A stretch of 64,000 bases of DNA from Ktedonobacteraceae bacterium. Lineage in GTDB: Bacteria > Chloroflexota > Ktedonobacteria > Ktedonobacterales > Ktedonobacteraceae. Numbering within the stretch: the first letter of the stretch is position 1; each line of letters opens with the position of its first letter. The notes below the pieces were generated by a model that made no database searches, had not been told where the DNA came from, and saw nothing but the letters and a program-made list of their open reading frames with translations. Below are positions 16,442 to 25,338 of the stretch, one piece after another. The stretch is taken from assembly GCA_035653615.1 (NCBI GenBank), contig DASRBN010000001.1, forward strand, positions 1 through 64,000, given 5' to 3'. A program made the translations under genes and the position numbers.

Positions 16442-16511
16442 TATATTTCATAGTATTATACTCGCTTAATAAACGTTCTGGTAGGGGAGTTTTAATATGG
16501 CTCCTGAGTCT

Positions 16512-17522
16512 TTAGAGAATGCCTTCCAACTCATCCTTCAGGTCGCGCATCATTAATTCTGGCACGGCTTTTTTAGGGTCCAGCCCTTCGAAGAGAACCA
16601 GGCTGAGCTGGCTGGTAATGGGCATTTCAACATCAAAGCGTGTCGCCAGTTGCAGGGCCGCACGAGTAGTAGATACGCCCTCGGCCACTGTACGAGTTGA
16701 GGCCAGGATATCCGGAAGCTTTTCGCCCGCGGCCAGGCGCTGGCCCAGGCGATGGTTGCGGCTCAGTGGGCTGGCACAGGTTGCGACGAGATCGCCGATG
16801 CCGGCCAGTCCCGCGAACGTCAGGGGATGCGCCCCGGCAGCGATACCCAGGCGCGAGATTTCCGCCAGCCCGCGTGTTATGAAAGCTGCCTTCGAGCTGT
16901 CGCCATAGCCCATACCGTCATTAATGCCCGCGCCAATGGCGATGATATTTTTGAGCGCGCCTCCCAGCTCGACGCCAACCACATCATTCACCGTATAGAG
17001 ACGAAACCGCTGCGTGCTCAACAGCGAACGAGCGTGTACGGCGATATCCTGCTCATAAGCCGCTACGACAGCAGCGGTCGGCTTTCCCTCCGCCACCTCT
17101 CGGGAGATGTTGGGGCCACTGAGAGCTGCCACGCGATGCGCGGCATCAGGAAGCTCTTCGGCTATGATCTCGGTCATGCGTTTGAGGGTGCCGATTTCTA
17201 TGCCCTTGCTGGCGCTTACCAGCACGGATCCTTTTTCAACATAAGGGGCGAGTAAGCGCACATTCTCGCGCATGCGCTGCGAAGGCGTCACAAGCACGAG
17301 CATATCCTTCCCCTGCACAGCCTCTCTTATGTCGGAAGTGACCTGTAGGCTGTCCGGGAAGCGAAATCCAGGCAGGAAGAGCCTATTTTCACGCTGTGCT
17401 TGCATTTCAGCGGCGCGTTCAGGATTGTGTTCCCACAACGTGGTAGCGGTGCCTTTACCGGCTAATAAAAGGGCCAGAGTCGTGCCCCATGCGCCGCTGC
17501 CGATGATACCTGCTGATACCAT
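16512..17522 (-). CDS. gpsA: Glycerol-3-phosphate dehydrogenase (NAD(P)+)
   Basis: A 336-residue GpsA that reduces dihydroxyacetone phosphate to sn-glycerol 3-phosphate for phospholipid synthesis. The Rossmann start is AGIIGSGAWGTTLALLL, then LVTPSQRMRENV, SASKGIEIGTLKRM, LSGPNISREVAEGKPTA and the catalytic-Lys region ELGGALKNIIAIGAGINDGMGYGD; the C-terminal helical domain has FAGLAGIGDLVATCASPLSRN. All family marks and the length are normal. Cytosolic. It is a single gene here, divergent from the NotI-like locus. Confidence 0.96.
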   Translation of the reverse strand: MVSAGIIGSGAWGTTLALLLAGKGTATTLWEHNPERAAEMQAQRENRLFLPGFRFPDSLQVTSDIREAVQGKDMLVLVTPSQRMRENVRLLAPYVEKGSVLVSASKGIEIGTLKRMTEIIAEELPDAAHRVAALSGPNISREVAEGKPTAAVVAAYEQDIAVHARSLLSTQRFRLYTVNDVVGVELGGALKNIIAIGAGINDGMGYGDSSKAAFITRGLAEISRLGIAAGAHPLTFAGLAGIGDLVATCASPLSRNHRLGQRLAAGEKLPDILASTRTVAEGVSTTRAALQLATRFDVEMPITSQLSLVLFEGLDPKKAVPELMMRDLKDELEGIL

Positions 17523-17652
17523 GATGTCCTCTCTTACCTCGTTGTTGCTGTAATTGTAACACAGGAGAGAGGGAGATGGGAGACTTGATAGATGGAAGAC
17601 AATAATAAGGACTCACTTAAAGCTGAGTATTTTTATCAGGAGGATGGGTTAG

Positions 17653-18549
17653 ATGCCAGATCATCCACTCGCGGAAGTCTTTGGTTTCCCTACCAACAAT
17701 TTCTCACCTGATGCAGGGCGATACCGGAAGAACAGACTTTGCCCATTCAACAATAAGGTTCCTTCCTGTACAAAGGATAAGGCAGAGAATCCTTTAGGCG
17801 TATGTAGTGTATACGAAGCAAATAGAACAGTGATTACCTGTCCTGTACGTTTCCGTCAAGATTGGCTTATAGCTGAAGATGCAGCTGCTTTTTTCTTTCC
17901 GCCAGGACAATCATGGACCTCTCTTACAGAGATTCGCATCAACGATAAGTACGGCAAGTCTGCAGGTAACATTGATATAGTACTCGTCAGCTACGACGAT
18001 ACAGGAAGGCTTCTTGATTTTGGCGCACTCGAGGTGCAGGCTGTCTATATCTCTGGTAATATCCGAAAAGCATTTGAGTATTATATGGAAAACCCCGAAG
18101 AACATGCTAAAATGGATTGGCTGGGAAAACGTGACTATCCTCGTCCTGATTATCTTTCCTCTTCACGTAAGAGGCTAGCACCTCAACTTATCTATAAAGG
18201 CGGGATTCTATATGCCTGGGGCAAGAAACAAGCAGTGGCAGTCGATAGCAAATTTTTTAATACGCTGCCTCCAATGGATGAAGTAGATCAAACGGAAGCC
18301 GAGATGGCCTGGCTTATTTATGATCTACAACTCGATTCCTCACAAAATCGTTACCGTCTTGTTCGCTCCAGAACGGTTTACACGGGTTTTAACGCTGCAT
18401 TAAATAAAATTACAACAGCAGAACCCGGAGAGGTGCAGGACTTTATGGATCAATTGCAGGAGAAGCTAGATGAAAAGCTTGAAAATAGCACGCCACCCGA
18501 TGCTCCAACATTGTTAGATGTAGTAGACATCGAGACAGAAAATATGTAA
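17653..18549 (+). CDS. NotI-family type II restriction endonuclease
   Basis: A 298-residue protein from ATG 17653, with a perfect AGGAGG 9 nt upstream. The N-terminal part shows the four cysteines of the NotI iron-binding fold: C30 (LCPFNN), C39, C51 (LGVCSV) and C63 (TCPVRF). The catalytic core reads NIDIVLVSYDD...FGALEVQAVYISG, an Asp followed by E-V-Q, the E-x-Q variant that NotI itself uses in place of E-x-K. Length is slightly below NotI. It is followed 44 bp later by a D12 adenine methylase, the presumed protective partner. NotI cuts an all-GC site, so an adenine methylase partner implies another recognition sequence. Confidence 0.85.
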   Translation: MPDHPLAEVFGFPTNNFSPDAGRYRKNRLCPFNNKVPSCTKDKAENPLGVCSVYEANRTVITCPVRFRQDWLIAEDAAAFFFPPGQSWTSLTEIRINDKYGKSAGNIDIVLVSYDDTGRLLDFGALEVQAVYISGNIRKAFEYYMENPEEHAKMDWLGKRDYPRPDYLSSSRKRLAPQLIYKGGILYAWGKKQAVAVDSKFFNTLPPMDEVDQTEAEMAWLIYDLQLDSSQNRYRLVRSRTVYTGFNAALNKITTAEPGEVQDFMDQLQEKLDEKLENSTPPDAPTLLDVVDIETENM

Positions 18550-18593
18550 AGATTATCATAGTTGCCTGAAATTATTTCAAGTAGAGGGATCAG

Positions 18594-19511
18594 ATGCAGC
18601 AGATCGGTTTGTTCGGATATTTGCCACTACCTACTGAAGTCAATGTAGCTTCGATACCACAACGTAGCCCTTTTCGATATCCAGGGGGAAAGACCTGGTT
18701 GGTACCACATTTGCGCAGATGGCTCTCTCCAGATGTGAGAAAGCATGCAGGCGTTTTGCCTGTTCGTCCAGCCAGGCTTATTGAGCCATTCGCAGGTGGT
18801 GGGATTATCAGCTTAACGGCAGTCGCCGAAAATCTTGTTGATCATGTTACAATGGTTGAGTTGGATAAGGATGTGGCCTCCGTATGGCAAACAATTCTTG
18901 AAGGCGAAGACTGGAACTGGCTCATTAATGAAATCACGACTTTCAATGTGACACATGAGAATGTTTTGTCTTTGCTCGCAAAAACTGATATTGAACTCAA
19001 AGAAGAGGCATTTAGAACCATTCTGAGAAATCGCGTTAATCGAGGCGGCATCCTGGCGCCAGGAGCAGGAATAGTAAAAGAGGGTGAGAATGGACGAGGT
19101 ATCACTTCTAGATGGTATCCAATGACTCTTAAAAAGCGTATACAAGACATTGTTCATATGCGGGATCGCATTACTTTTATCCATGGAGATGGGATGGGTA
19201 TTCTGAGTGAGCAAGCGGATTGCACCGATACCGTTTTCTTCATCGATCCTCCCTATACTGTCGCTGGCAAAAGGGCAGGAGAACGCCTTTATAAGCATTC
19301 TAAATTAGACCATGAAAGACTCTTTGAAATTGCTAGTAAACTACGCGGCGATTTCCTGATGACCTATGACAATGTCGACGATGTGAAACAACTCGCGCGT
19401 AGATTTGGTTTCGATACACAGGTTGTTGCCATGAAAAACACCCATCATGCAAAGATGACAGAATTGCTCATTGGCCCAAACCTCGAATGGCTACGCCTGG
19501 ACTCGTTTTGA
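18594..19511 (+). CDS. D12-class N6-adenine DNA methyltransferase
   Basis: A 305-residue Dam-like methylase. Motifs are SPFRYPGGKTWLVPHL (~26-41), the AdoMet loop IEPFAGGGIISLTA (~63-76), and catalytic FFIDPPYTVAGK (~211-222, DPPY); the alpha-class order is typical for D12 enzymes. It shares the operon with the NotI-like endonuclease and presumably methylates an adenine in the same site. Length is slightly longer than Dam. The target-recognition region lies between the two motifs and does not reveal the site. ATG 18594 is used; AGAGGGATC is just upstream. Confidence 0.88.
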   Translation: MQQIGLFGYLPLPTEVNVASIPQRSPFRYPGGKTWLVPHLRRWLSPDVRKHAGVLPVRPARLIEPFAGGGIISLTAVAENLVDHVTMVELDKDVASVWQTILEGEDWNWLINEITTFNVTHENVLSLLAKTDIELKEEAFRTILRNRVNRGGILAPGAGIVKEGENGRGITSRWYPMTLKKRIQDIVHMRDRITFIHGDGMGILSEQADCTDTVFFIDPPYTVAGKRAGERLYKHSKLDHERLFEIASKLRGDFLMTYDNVDDVKQLARRFGFDTQVVAMKNTHHAKMTELLIGPNLEWLRLDSF

Positions 19512-19553
19512 TTTTTCTGACGAGATCTCTTGAGAATTCCTATCCTGGAATAG

Positions 19554-20150
19554 CTATTTTTCAGCCGGACTCTGGTGCTGCCTCTGCGGCTCCTTCGGCT
19601 CATCCTGGTAGACCGAGGGCTTCAAAATACCAATGTAGGGCAGATTGCGGTAGCGCTGCGCATAGTCAAGGCCATAGCCCACGACAAAGCGGTCTGGAAT
19701 TTGAAAACCGGTATAGTCCAGCTCGACGGCCTTCACACGTTCGCGTCCTTTATCCAGCAGCGCACAGATGCGCAGGCTCTGCGGCTTTCTCTGGCGCAGG
19801 ATCTCCGTTTGATAATGGAGCGTGAGGCCGCTATCCACAATATCTTCCACAATCAGCACGTGTTTTTGCGCAATCGGCCCTTCCAGGTCCTTAAGAATAC
19901 GTACTACGCCGCTCGATTCGGTACTATTGCCATAGCTGGAGATGGCCATATAATCGATCTCCAGCGGCAAATCGATGGCCCGCGACAGATCGCCAATGAA
20001 TGGCACCGCGCCTTTCAGCGTTCCCAATAGCAGCAGATTTTTGCCTTTGTAATCCTCAGTAATGCGCTTTCCTAATTCAATAACCTTCGCCTGAATTTGC
20101 TCGCCGGTTAACAATATCTCGGCAATATCATCGTGCATACTCATGGCCAC
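19554..20150 (-). CDS. hpt: Hypoxanthine phosphoribosyltransferase
   Basis: A 198-residue PRTase that makes IMP/GMP from hypoxanthine/guanine and PRPP. Family features are LLLLGTLKGAVPFIGDLSRAI, the MAISSYG loop, and the PRPP-binding VLIVEDIVDSGLTLHY; the metal/base-binding end is FVVGYGLDYAQRYRNLPYIG. About 20 extra C-terminal residues (Pro/Gln-rich) are added to the usual ~180. It starts 7 nt after tilS on the same strand, the widespread tilS-hpt pair; the usual third partner ftsH is not next to it. Confidence 0.95.
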   Translation of the reverse strand: MAMSMHDDIAEILLTGEQIQAKVIELGKRITEDYKGKNLLLLGTLKGAVPFIGDLSRAIDLPLEIDYMAISSYGNSTESSGVVRILKDLEGPIAQKHVLIVEDIVDSGLTLHYQTEILRQRKPQSLRICALLDKGRERVKAVELDYTGFQIPDRFVVGYGLDYAQRYRNLPYIGILKPSVYQDEPKEPQRQHQSPAEK

Positions 20151-20157
20151 CTCTTGT

Positions 20158-21639
20158 TTACACCTGTTTCATCAAAAAACGTACAATACGCTGTGTCTCT
20201 CTGCTGATCTTCACACGATCATCCAGGCATACGCCCGCCAGCCAGATGCAATGGGATGGCGAAAAGACAAGTGGGATGAAATCACGCTCATGGCGCGCAA
20301 TATGCTTATCCACCAGAATGTCCTGCACCTTTTTTTCGTGAATCATGCCCAACGGCCGCATGCGATCACCTGGAAGTCGGGTGCGCACCCATACAGAAGG
20401 CCCGACTTTGTCCGCATCCGCATACACAGTATGACGAGTGGAAGGAAGCAAACGCCACACCTGCGGCCAATCCTCCCGCTGCAAAGCCTGCCTTACTTGC
20501 TGCATCACGTCTTCTGGTACCATCTCCGCCGCAATCTGCCAGGATGTTCCTACTACCTCAACACAGCCGGGAACTGAAAGCAGCGCTGCCTCCCGCGTAT
20601 CGCTTTTGCCGCCCATCGGATGAATAGCTGTATGTATATTCAGACGCTTAAACGTCACGTGATTGAAATCGTAGATAACCCGCAGGCCGCGTGGAAAATC
20701 TAACCGGCGCTCCTGCCCATCATTTTTGTGAGCCAGCAGTTGCTCCAGCAGCCTGTAATGACGAGCTTCGAGCGGCGATTGACCGTCATAGAGACGGGCG
20801 GTAACGCGCCGCAACAGGTGCCGGTACAAACTCAATGGCAGCGCTAGAAAGGTGCGGGCATCTAATTTGATAGAATTTTCCTGCTGCGCCAGAACTATGG
20901 TTAGCCAGCACGCATCGACCTGGGTCTCGATCCATTCTACATCGACGCGCACACTATCGGCATTGCGCAACAGCGTCTCCTGTATACCCGGATTCAACGA
21001 TTCGAGCAGGGGCAGGAGTTCGTGACGAATGCGATTGCGCAGGAAGCGTGGGTCGGTGTTGCTCAAGTCTTCCAGCGGCACAATTGCGTGTTGCCGGCAA
21101 TAGGTGATGCTCTCAGCATGGCTTTCCGCCAGGAGCGGGCGAATGATATCCTGCTGCTTCGGCAGCATGCCAACCAGACCGGCCAGACCGCTGCCGCGTA
21201 TCCAGTGCAGCAGCAACGTTTCAACCTGGTCATCCGCGTGATGTGCCACCGCGATTGGCTGGCCCTGCGCGACCTGGCGCAAGAAACGATAGCGAGCTAC
21301 GCGAGCCGCATCTTCCAATGAGCGATGTTCTTCGCGCGCCAGTGCCGGAACATCAACAGTACCCACCGTACAAGGTATGCCCCAGTCCGCCGCTATTTTC
21401 GCGACGGTTTCAGCATCCTGCTCGCTGGCCGCACCGCGCAGCATGTGATTGAGGTGAGCGGCATGCAAACGCAACTGTGGATAGCGCTTCCCCGGCCCAC
21501 ACAGGCGGTTCAAGAGATGCAGAAGGCACAACGAATCCGCCCCGCCCGAAACGGCGACAATAATTTCGCCGCTGCCAGGAAAGAGATGGTGTTTTTCAAT
21601 ATAGGCGGTGACACGGTCTGGTATATCCATTGTGTTCAT
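20158..21639 (-). CDS. tilS: tRNA(Ile)-lysidine synthase
   Basis: A 493-residue TilS that converts C34 of the CAU-anticodon tRNA-Ile to lysidine with ATP, so that it reads AUA. The PP-loop motif is IIVAVSGGADSLCLLHLL (~27-44), followed by LHAAHLNHMLRG, VAHHADDQVETLLLHWIRGSG and NRIRHELLPLLE, all typical; the C-terminal TilS_C domain ends around VWVRTRLPGDRMRPLG. Length is normal. Likely transcribed with hpt. Confidence 0.95.
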   Translation of the reverse strand: MNTMDIPDRVTAYIEKHHLFPGSGEIIVAVSGGADSLCLLHLLNRLCGPGKRYPQLRLHAAHLNHMLRGAASEQDAETVAKIAADWGIPCTVGTVDVPALAREEHRSLEDAARVARYRFLRQVAQGQPIAVAHHADDQVETLLLHWIRGSGLAGLVGMLPKQQDIIRPLLAESHAESITYCRQHAIVPLEDLSNTDPRFLRNRIRHELLPLLESLNPGIQETLLRNADSVRVDVEWIETQVDACWLTIVLAQQENSIKLDARTFLALPLSLYRHLLRRVTARLYDGQSPLEARHYRLLEQLLAHKNDGQERRLDFPRGLRVIYDFNHVTFKRLNIHTAIHPMGGKSDTREAALLSVPGCVEVVGTSWQIAAEMVPEDVMQQVRQALQREDWPQVWRLLPSTRHTVYADADKVGPSVWVRTRLPGDRMRPLGMIHEKKVQDILVDKHIARHERDFIPLVFSPSHCIWLAGVCLDDRVKISRETQRIVRFLMKQV

Positions 21640-21815
21640 TTTGATAAAGGCATATCTGGTAACTTTTGGGTAATCACCGGAGACATATAGATTATTCCCA
21701 TGTGATGTGATACGATATAAGCAATTATACCACTACCGGGGCCTGCTTCCCCGGCATGGAACCGGCGCTTTGTAGAGGCGTGATGTTTTTAACGCTCATA
21801 GGGAATAGCGATAGT

Positions 21816-22325
21816 ATGGCAATTCACAAAATAATTACCGCGGAAAATCCTATCTTACGGCAGAAAGGCAAAAAGATTCACCGGTTCGACGCTTCGATTC
21901 AGAAGTTGATCGATGACATGTTTGAGACCATGCATGCGGCGCATGGCGCGGGACTGGCAGCGCCTCAGATAGCCCTTTCGCTGCGTATCTTCGTAGCCGA
22001 GTACGAAGATAAAAAGGTGGCGATGGTCAATCCAGAGATCATCAAGGCCGAGGGCGAGGAGATCGGCACCGAGGCCTGCCTGAGCATTCCAGGCTATGCC
22101 GGCGATAATATCCGCCGCGCGGCAAAGGTGGTTGTACGCGGCCAGGATGCCCGTGGCAAGCCGATGAAGGTTCACGCCGAAGGATGGTTTGCCCGTATCC
22201 TCCAGCACGAGATTGACCACCTGGATGGTATCCTCTTCCTGGACCGCCTGGATCGGCCCGAAGACTTGCGCGAAGTGCGCGAGGAAGAATGGGAAGAGGC
22301 CGAAGCTGAGGCCATTGTAGAGTAA
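21816..22325 (+). CDS. def: Peptide deformylase
   Basis: About 169 residues from ATG 21816 (MAIHKIITAENPILRQ); upstream in-frame starts add a stretch without family similarity. It removes the formyl group from nascent proteins at the ribosome. Motif 1 is HGAGLAAPQIAL (GxGxAAxQ type), motif 2 is EACLSIPG (Ala replaces the usual Gly of EGCLS; the metal-binding Cys is present), motif 3 is QHEIDHLDGILF with the HExxH zinc/iron site. The tail is very acidic. It converges with the next gene over a long hairpin. Confidence 0.93.
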   Translation: MAIHKIITAENPILRQKGKKIHRFDASIQKLIDDMFETMHAAHGAGLAAPQIALSLRIFVAEYEDKKVAMVNPEIIKAEGEEIGTEACLSIPGYAGDNIRRAAKVVVRGQDARGKPMKVHAEGWFARILQHEIDHLDGILFLDRLDRPEDLREVREEEWEEAEAEAIVE

Positions 22326-22391
22326 TAAGCAGATATGGCGAAGAGAGGGACTGGCGCGCGCCAGTCCCTCTCTTCGCCATATCTGCTTATT
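22324..22391. terminator. Bidirectional terminator, perfect 34-bp stem
   Basis: A 68-bp perfect palindrome centred on CGCG whose outer bases are AATAAGCAG and CTGCTTATT, followed by GTTTTTG. It starts at the def stop codon and reaches into the stop of the minus-strand zinc-ribbon gene, so it serves both converging genes. Confidence 0.85.
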
Positions 22392-22776
22392 GTTTTTGTT
22401 GCCGCCTGATCATTGGCAGGGTTTGCTTCCCCAGCGTCTTTTCACAGTTGGGGCAGACGTAGAATCCCTCTTCTTCGCGGTAGCGCACTTCGCTCAAAGT
22501 GTAGTACAGGTAGCAGATGCCGCAGCGCGTACTGTCCTGCTGGCTTGCAACCTGGCGATCCTTCGCGAACAACTCACGCAATGAAGCAATCAGGCCCTCG
22601 AAGTCGAACGAACCTGTATAGCTGCGCCCGGCACTGACGACCGGCAGCGACCCGGTAGAATTGCTCACCCGCATTTCGCGGCGGCTGTTGTATGAATTTC
22701 CGTTCCCCGACGGTCTGGAATCGGGATCAGGAATATATTGATTGCTCACGGCATGTGTCTCCGGTAGTAACTGCAT
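22387..22776 (-). CDS. Zinc-ribbon protein of unknown function
   Basis: A 129-residue protein. The first ~50 residues are polar and low-complexity; the C-terminal part has CGICYLYYTLSEVRYREEEGFYVCPNC, a CxxC-x20-CxxC zinc ribbon, and a basic tail. No catalytic features. The stop codon lies within the terminator shared with def. Likely a small nucleic-acid or protein-binding ribbon, but nothing more specific can be said. Confidence 0.65.
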   Translation of the reverse strand: MQLLPETHAVSNQYIPDPDSRPSGNGNSYNSRREMRVSNSTGSLPVVSAGRSYTGSFDFEGLIASLRELFAKDRQVASQQDSTRCGICYLYYTLSEVRYREEEGFYVCPNCEKTLGKQTLPMIRRQQKQ

Positions 22777-23060
22777 GTGAACATGGGCTTAACACTTCAC
22801 TAATTGTACCATATTGCCCGTTGTTTTACTACTGCTGTGTGGATGGCAGTACAAGGTCTATTAGCACTCCCTGGCTATTTGTACCTATTGTTAGCAATAG
22901 TACTCAGCAAGCGGCCCATTGATACCGGTACCCCCCGCCCACAGGTCGCTTCCGGTAATCTCTCTAAAAGAGAAAAAAGCGACATCGCCTGTCATATGTG
23001 ATACACTACAAACAACACATCCCACATACCGCCCTTATAGCGATACAAGGAAATCCAAAA

Positions 23061-23981
23061 TTGACAGCAGCACGCACTCCATTTGACAAACTGACGCCCA
23101 TTCACCCCAACCGGCGCATAACGTTGGAGACCGGCAAAACACCCATCGCGCCGCGGTTCATAGACCTGCTCGTCCCGCTCGGCTTCGGGCAGCGCGCGCT
23201 CGTTGTTGCACCTCCCAAGGCCGGCAAAACCACCATTTTACGCCAGGTCGCTTCGTCCATTCTCACCAATTACCCCGAAGCCAGCCTGTTCCTCTGCCTC
23301 GTGGATGAACGGCCGGAAGAAGTCACCGAATGGCGTATGGAGGTACAGGGACCGAACGTCAAACTCTATGCATCAAGCTTCGACCAACGATTGACCCGGC
23401 ATGGGCGGATCGTCGAGCAGGCCCTGAACGATGCTAAACGGCTGGTCGAACAGGGCAAGGATGTCGTGATCCTGCTTGATTCATTGACGCGGCTGGCCCG
23501 CGCACACAATTTGAGCAGCGAGATGTGGGATGGGCCGCGTTCCGGGCGCGGCGGCTACGGCAGTCGCACGCTCTCCGGTGGCATCGATGTGCGCGCGCTC
23601 GAAGTTGGCAGGCGCGTCTTCGGTGCCGCTCGCACACTTGAGGAGGGTGGAAGTCTGACCATCGTCGCCAGTTGCCTCGTGGAAACCGGCAGTCGTCTCG
23701 ATGAGGTGGTCTACGAAGAGTTCAAGGGAACAGGCAACCTGGAGATTCGCCTCTCGCGCGAGCTGGCGGACCGCCGTATCTTCCCTGCCGTCGATATCGC
23801 CGCCTCCAGTACGCGCCAGGAGGAGCGCCTGCTTTCGCCATCAGAACTGCGCGCCTCGGCCATCTTGCGCCGCAGGATGGCCGATTTGCCACACCGCGAG
23901 ATGACAGAGCAGGTGATCCGGCTGTTTGAAAAGACGAGTTCGAATGCCAGGTTGGTCGAGGCTGTAGTAGCACAGGGATAA
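23061..23981 (+). CDS. rho: Rho-type transcription terminator lacking the RNA-binding domain
   Basis: The hexameric ATPase core of Rho: [26 protein letters not shown] (Walker A), [29 protein letters not shown] (Walker B), [29 protein letters not shown] and [29 protein letters not shown]. All are conserved. The protein begins only at [19 protein letters not shown], where the core of full Rho starts; the N-terminal cold-shock-like primary RNA-binding domain is absent. TTG 23061 (AAGGA upstream) gives 306 residues; GTG 22998 would add 21. Full Rho is about 420 or more. The upstream 200 bp contain in-frame stops and no clear domain. It may be a second, short Rho or a truncated gene. Confidence 0.85.
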   Translation: MTAARTPFDKLTPIHPNRRITLETGKTPIAPRFIDLLVPLGFGQRALVVAPPKAGKTTILRQVASSILTNYPEASLFLCLVDERPEEVTEWRMEVQGPNVKLYASSFDQRLTRHGRIVEQALNDAKRLVEQGKDVVILLDSLTRLARAHNLSSEMWDGPRSGRGGYGSRTLSGGIDVRALEVGRRVFGAARTLEEGGSLTIVASCLVETGSRLDEVVYEEFKGTGNLEIRLSRELADRRIFPAVDIAASSTRQEERLLSPSELRASAILRRRMADLPHREMTEQVIRLFEKTSSNARLVEAVVAQG

Positions 23982-24026
23982 AAGGAAAGAGAGACGCACC
24001 GTAGCGCATCTCTCTTTCCTTTTATC
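23977..24026. terminator. Terminator between rho-like and ABC permease genes
   Basis: GATAAAAGGAAAGAGAGA pairs with TCTCTCTTTCCTTTTATC across a 14-nt loop. Both strands give a T-rich 3' arm, so it probably serves both converging genes. Confidence 0.8.
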
Positions 24027-24066
24027 ATTGCAGGACCATGGCGAGGACAAGCCGCTGTCCCTACAG

Positions 24067-25320
24067 CTACGCCGCCTTCTCCTGGAAGCGGAAGAAGCGC
24101 ATGGCGATCAGGAAACAGATGATGCCATAGGCCAGCAGACCCAGCATATCGGGCGCTACCTGCGCGAAATCTTTACCCAGGATCATGACGCCGTTCAGAC
24201 CCTCCATCGCCCAGGCCGTCACGCCCAGTTTGGCGAACTGCTGCATCCACGATGGCTCCAGGAAGAGCGGCCACCAGGCCCCGCCGATAGCCGAGGTGAT
24301 CAACACCACCAGCGTGACAATCGGGTTAAGCTGTCGCCGCGTCTTGACCACCGAGACCAGCAGGATACCCAGGCCGGTGGTAGCGAAGCTGGTGCAGATC
24401 AGCAGCAGGATGACCGCCGGCCAGGAGCCGACATCCAGGTGGAAGGCGAAGTAGCCGACGGCAAAGAGAACAGCCAGCTGCGCCAGTGTGAGCAGGAACT
24501 GCGCCAGTAGCTTGCCGCCCAGCAGCGCGTACTTCTGCACGGGCGCGATCAGCAGGCGGCGGAATGTGCCATCCTCTTTTTCTTGCAGGATGGTTCCGGC
24601 GGCAGCATTGATGCCGAAGAGCGCGAAGAAGACCGCATAGCCAGGCACAAGCTGATCGAAACTATTGATCTTCACAGCTTTGCCCGCCGTTAGCGCCTGC
24701 ACTGCGGCTTGCCCGCCGGTTACGCTGACCTGTCCTACATTGCTTGCTATCGCCTGCGGATTGATCGTAGTCGGCGCGCAGTGATTCCCTGGCTGGTTGC
24801 ACACACTGTAGACCTGCCCCACTGCCGAACTGCCCGCCAGTTCCGAGGTCAACACGTTGGTCACGATGTTCTGCACAATGGTGGCCCGCGGATCGTTATT
24901 GCTCGGCAGCGAATAGAACTGGACGAGATTTTTAGGTGTTGTTCCGTTCTGAGATGCCGCGTTGACCTTATCAGTTGTGCCAGCCGGAATGATTACACCG
25001 GCATTCACATTGCTGTTGTTGGCTACCTGGTCCGTGACCTGTCCAGGACTGTTGTACTGATTGACGGTAATCTGCAATTGATTGCTGTTGATCTTGAGTG
25101 CGTTGATGATAGACGTACCAACGTAGCCGTTGTCCTGATTGCTCACCGCAACGGTGATACTGATCTGGCTAGAGCTGCTGCCGAAAATGTTGCCGAAAGC
25201 CAGGCCTATGACTGCGATCAGCACCAGTGGCACAGCAAGCAACAGAATAAACGAATTTCTATCTTTAAGAGTCTCCAAGAGGTCTTTTTTGGCGATATAC
25301 CAGGCGGTCTTCATTGTCAT
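24067..25320 (-). CDS. ABC-2 type transporter permease
   Basis: A 417-residue exporter permease. One N-terminal membrane segment (FILLLAVPLVLIAVIGLAFG, ~25-44) is followed by a large extracytoplasmic domain (~50-220, Asn/Gln/Ser-rich) and then five membrane segments from ~230 to the end, the ABC2_membrane_3 arrangement. It forms a transporter with the ATPase encoded 18 bp upstream (25339-26157). Likely substrates are drugs, lipids or polysaccharides; not determined by sequence. Confidence 0.88.
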   Translation of the reverse strand: MTMKTAWYIAKKDLLETLKDRNSFILLLAVPLVLIAVIGLAFGNIFGSSSSQISITVAVSNQDNGYVGTSIINALKINSNQLQITVNQYNSPGQVTDQVANNSNVNAGVIIPAGTTDKVNAASQNGTTPKNLVQFYSLPSNNDPRATIVQNIVTNVLTSELAGSSAVGQVYSVCNQPGNHCAPTTINPQAIASNVGQVSVTGGQAAVQALTAGKAVKINSFDQLVPGYAVFFALFGINAAAGTILQEKEDGTFRRLLIAPVQKYALLGGKLLAQFLLTLAQLAVLFAVGYFAFHLDVGSWPAVILLLICTSFATTGLGILLVSVVKTRRQLNPIVTLVVLITSAIGGAWWPLFLEPSWMQQFAKLGVTAWAMEGLNGVMILGKDFAQVAPDMLGLLAYGIICFLIAMRFFRFQEKAA

Positions 25321-25338
25321 TCTCTCCCTTATATCCTA

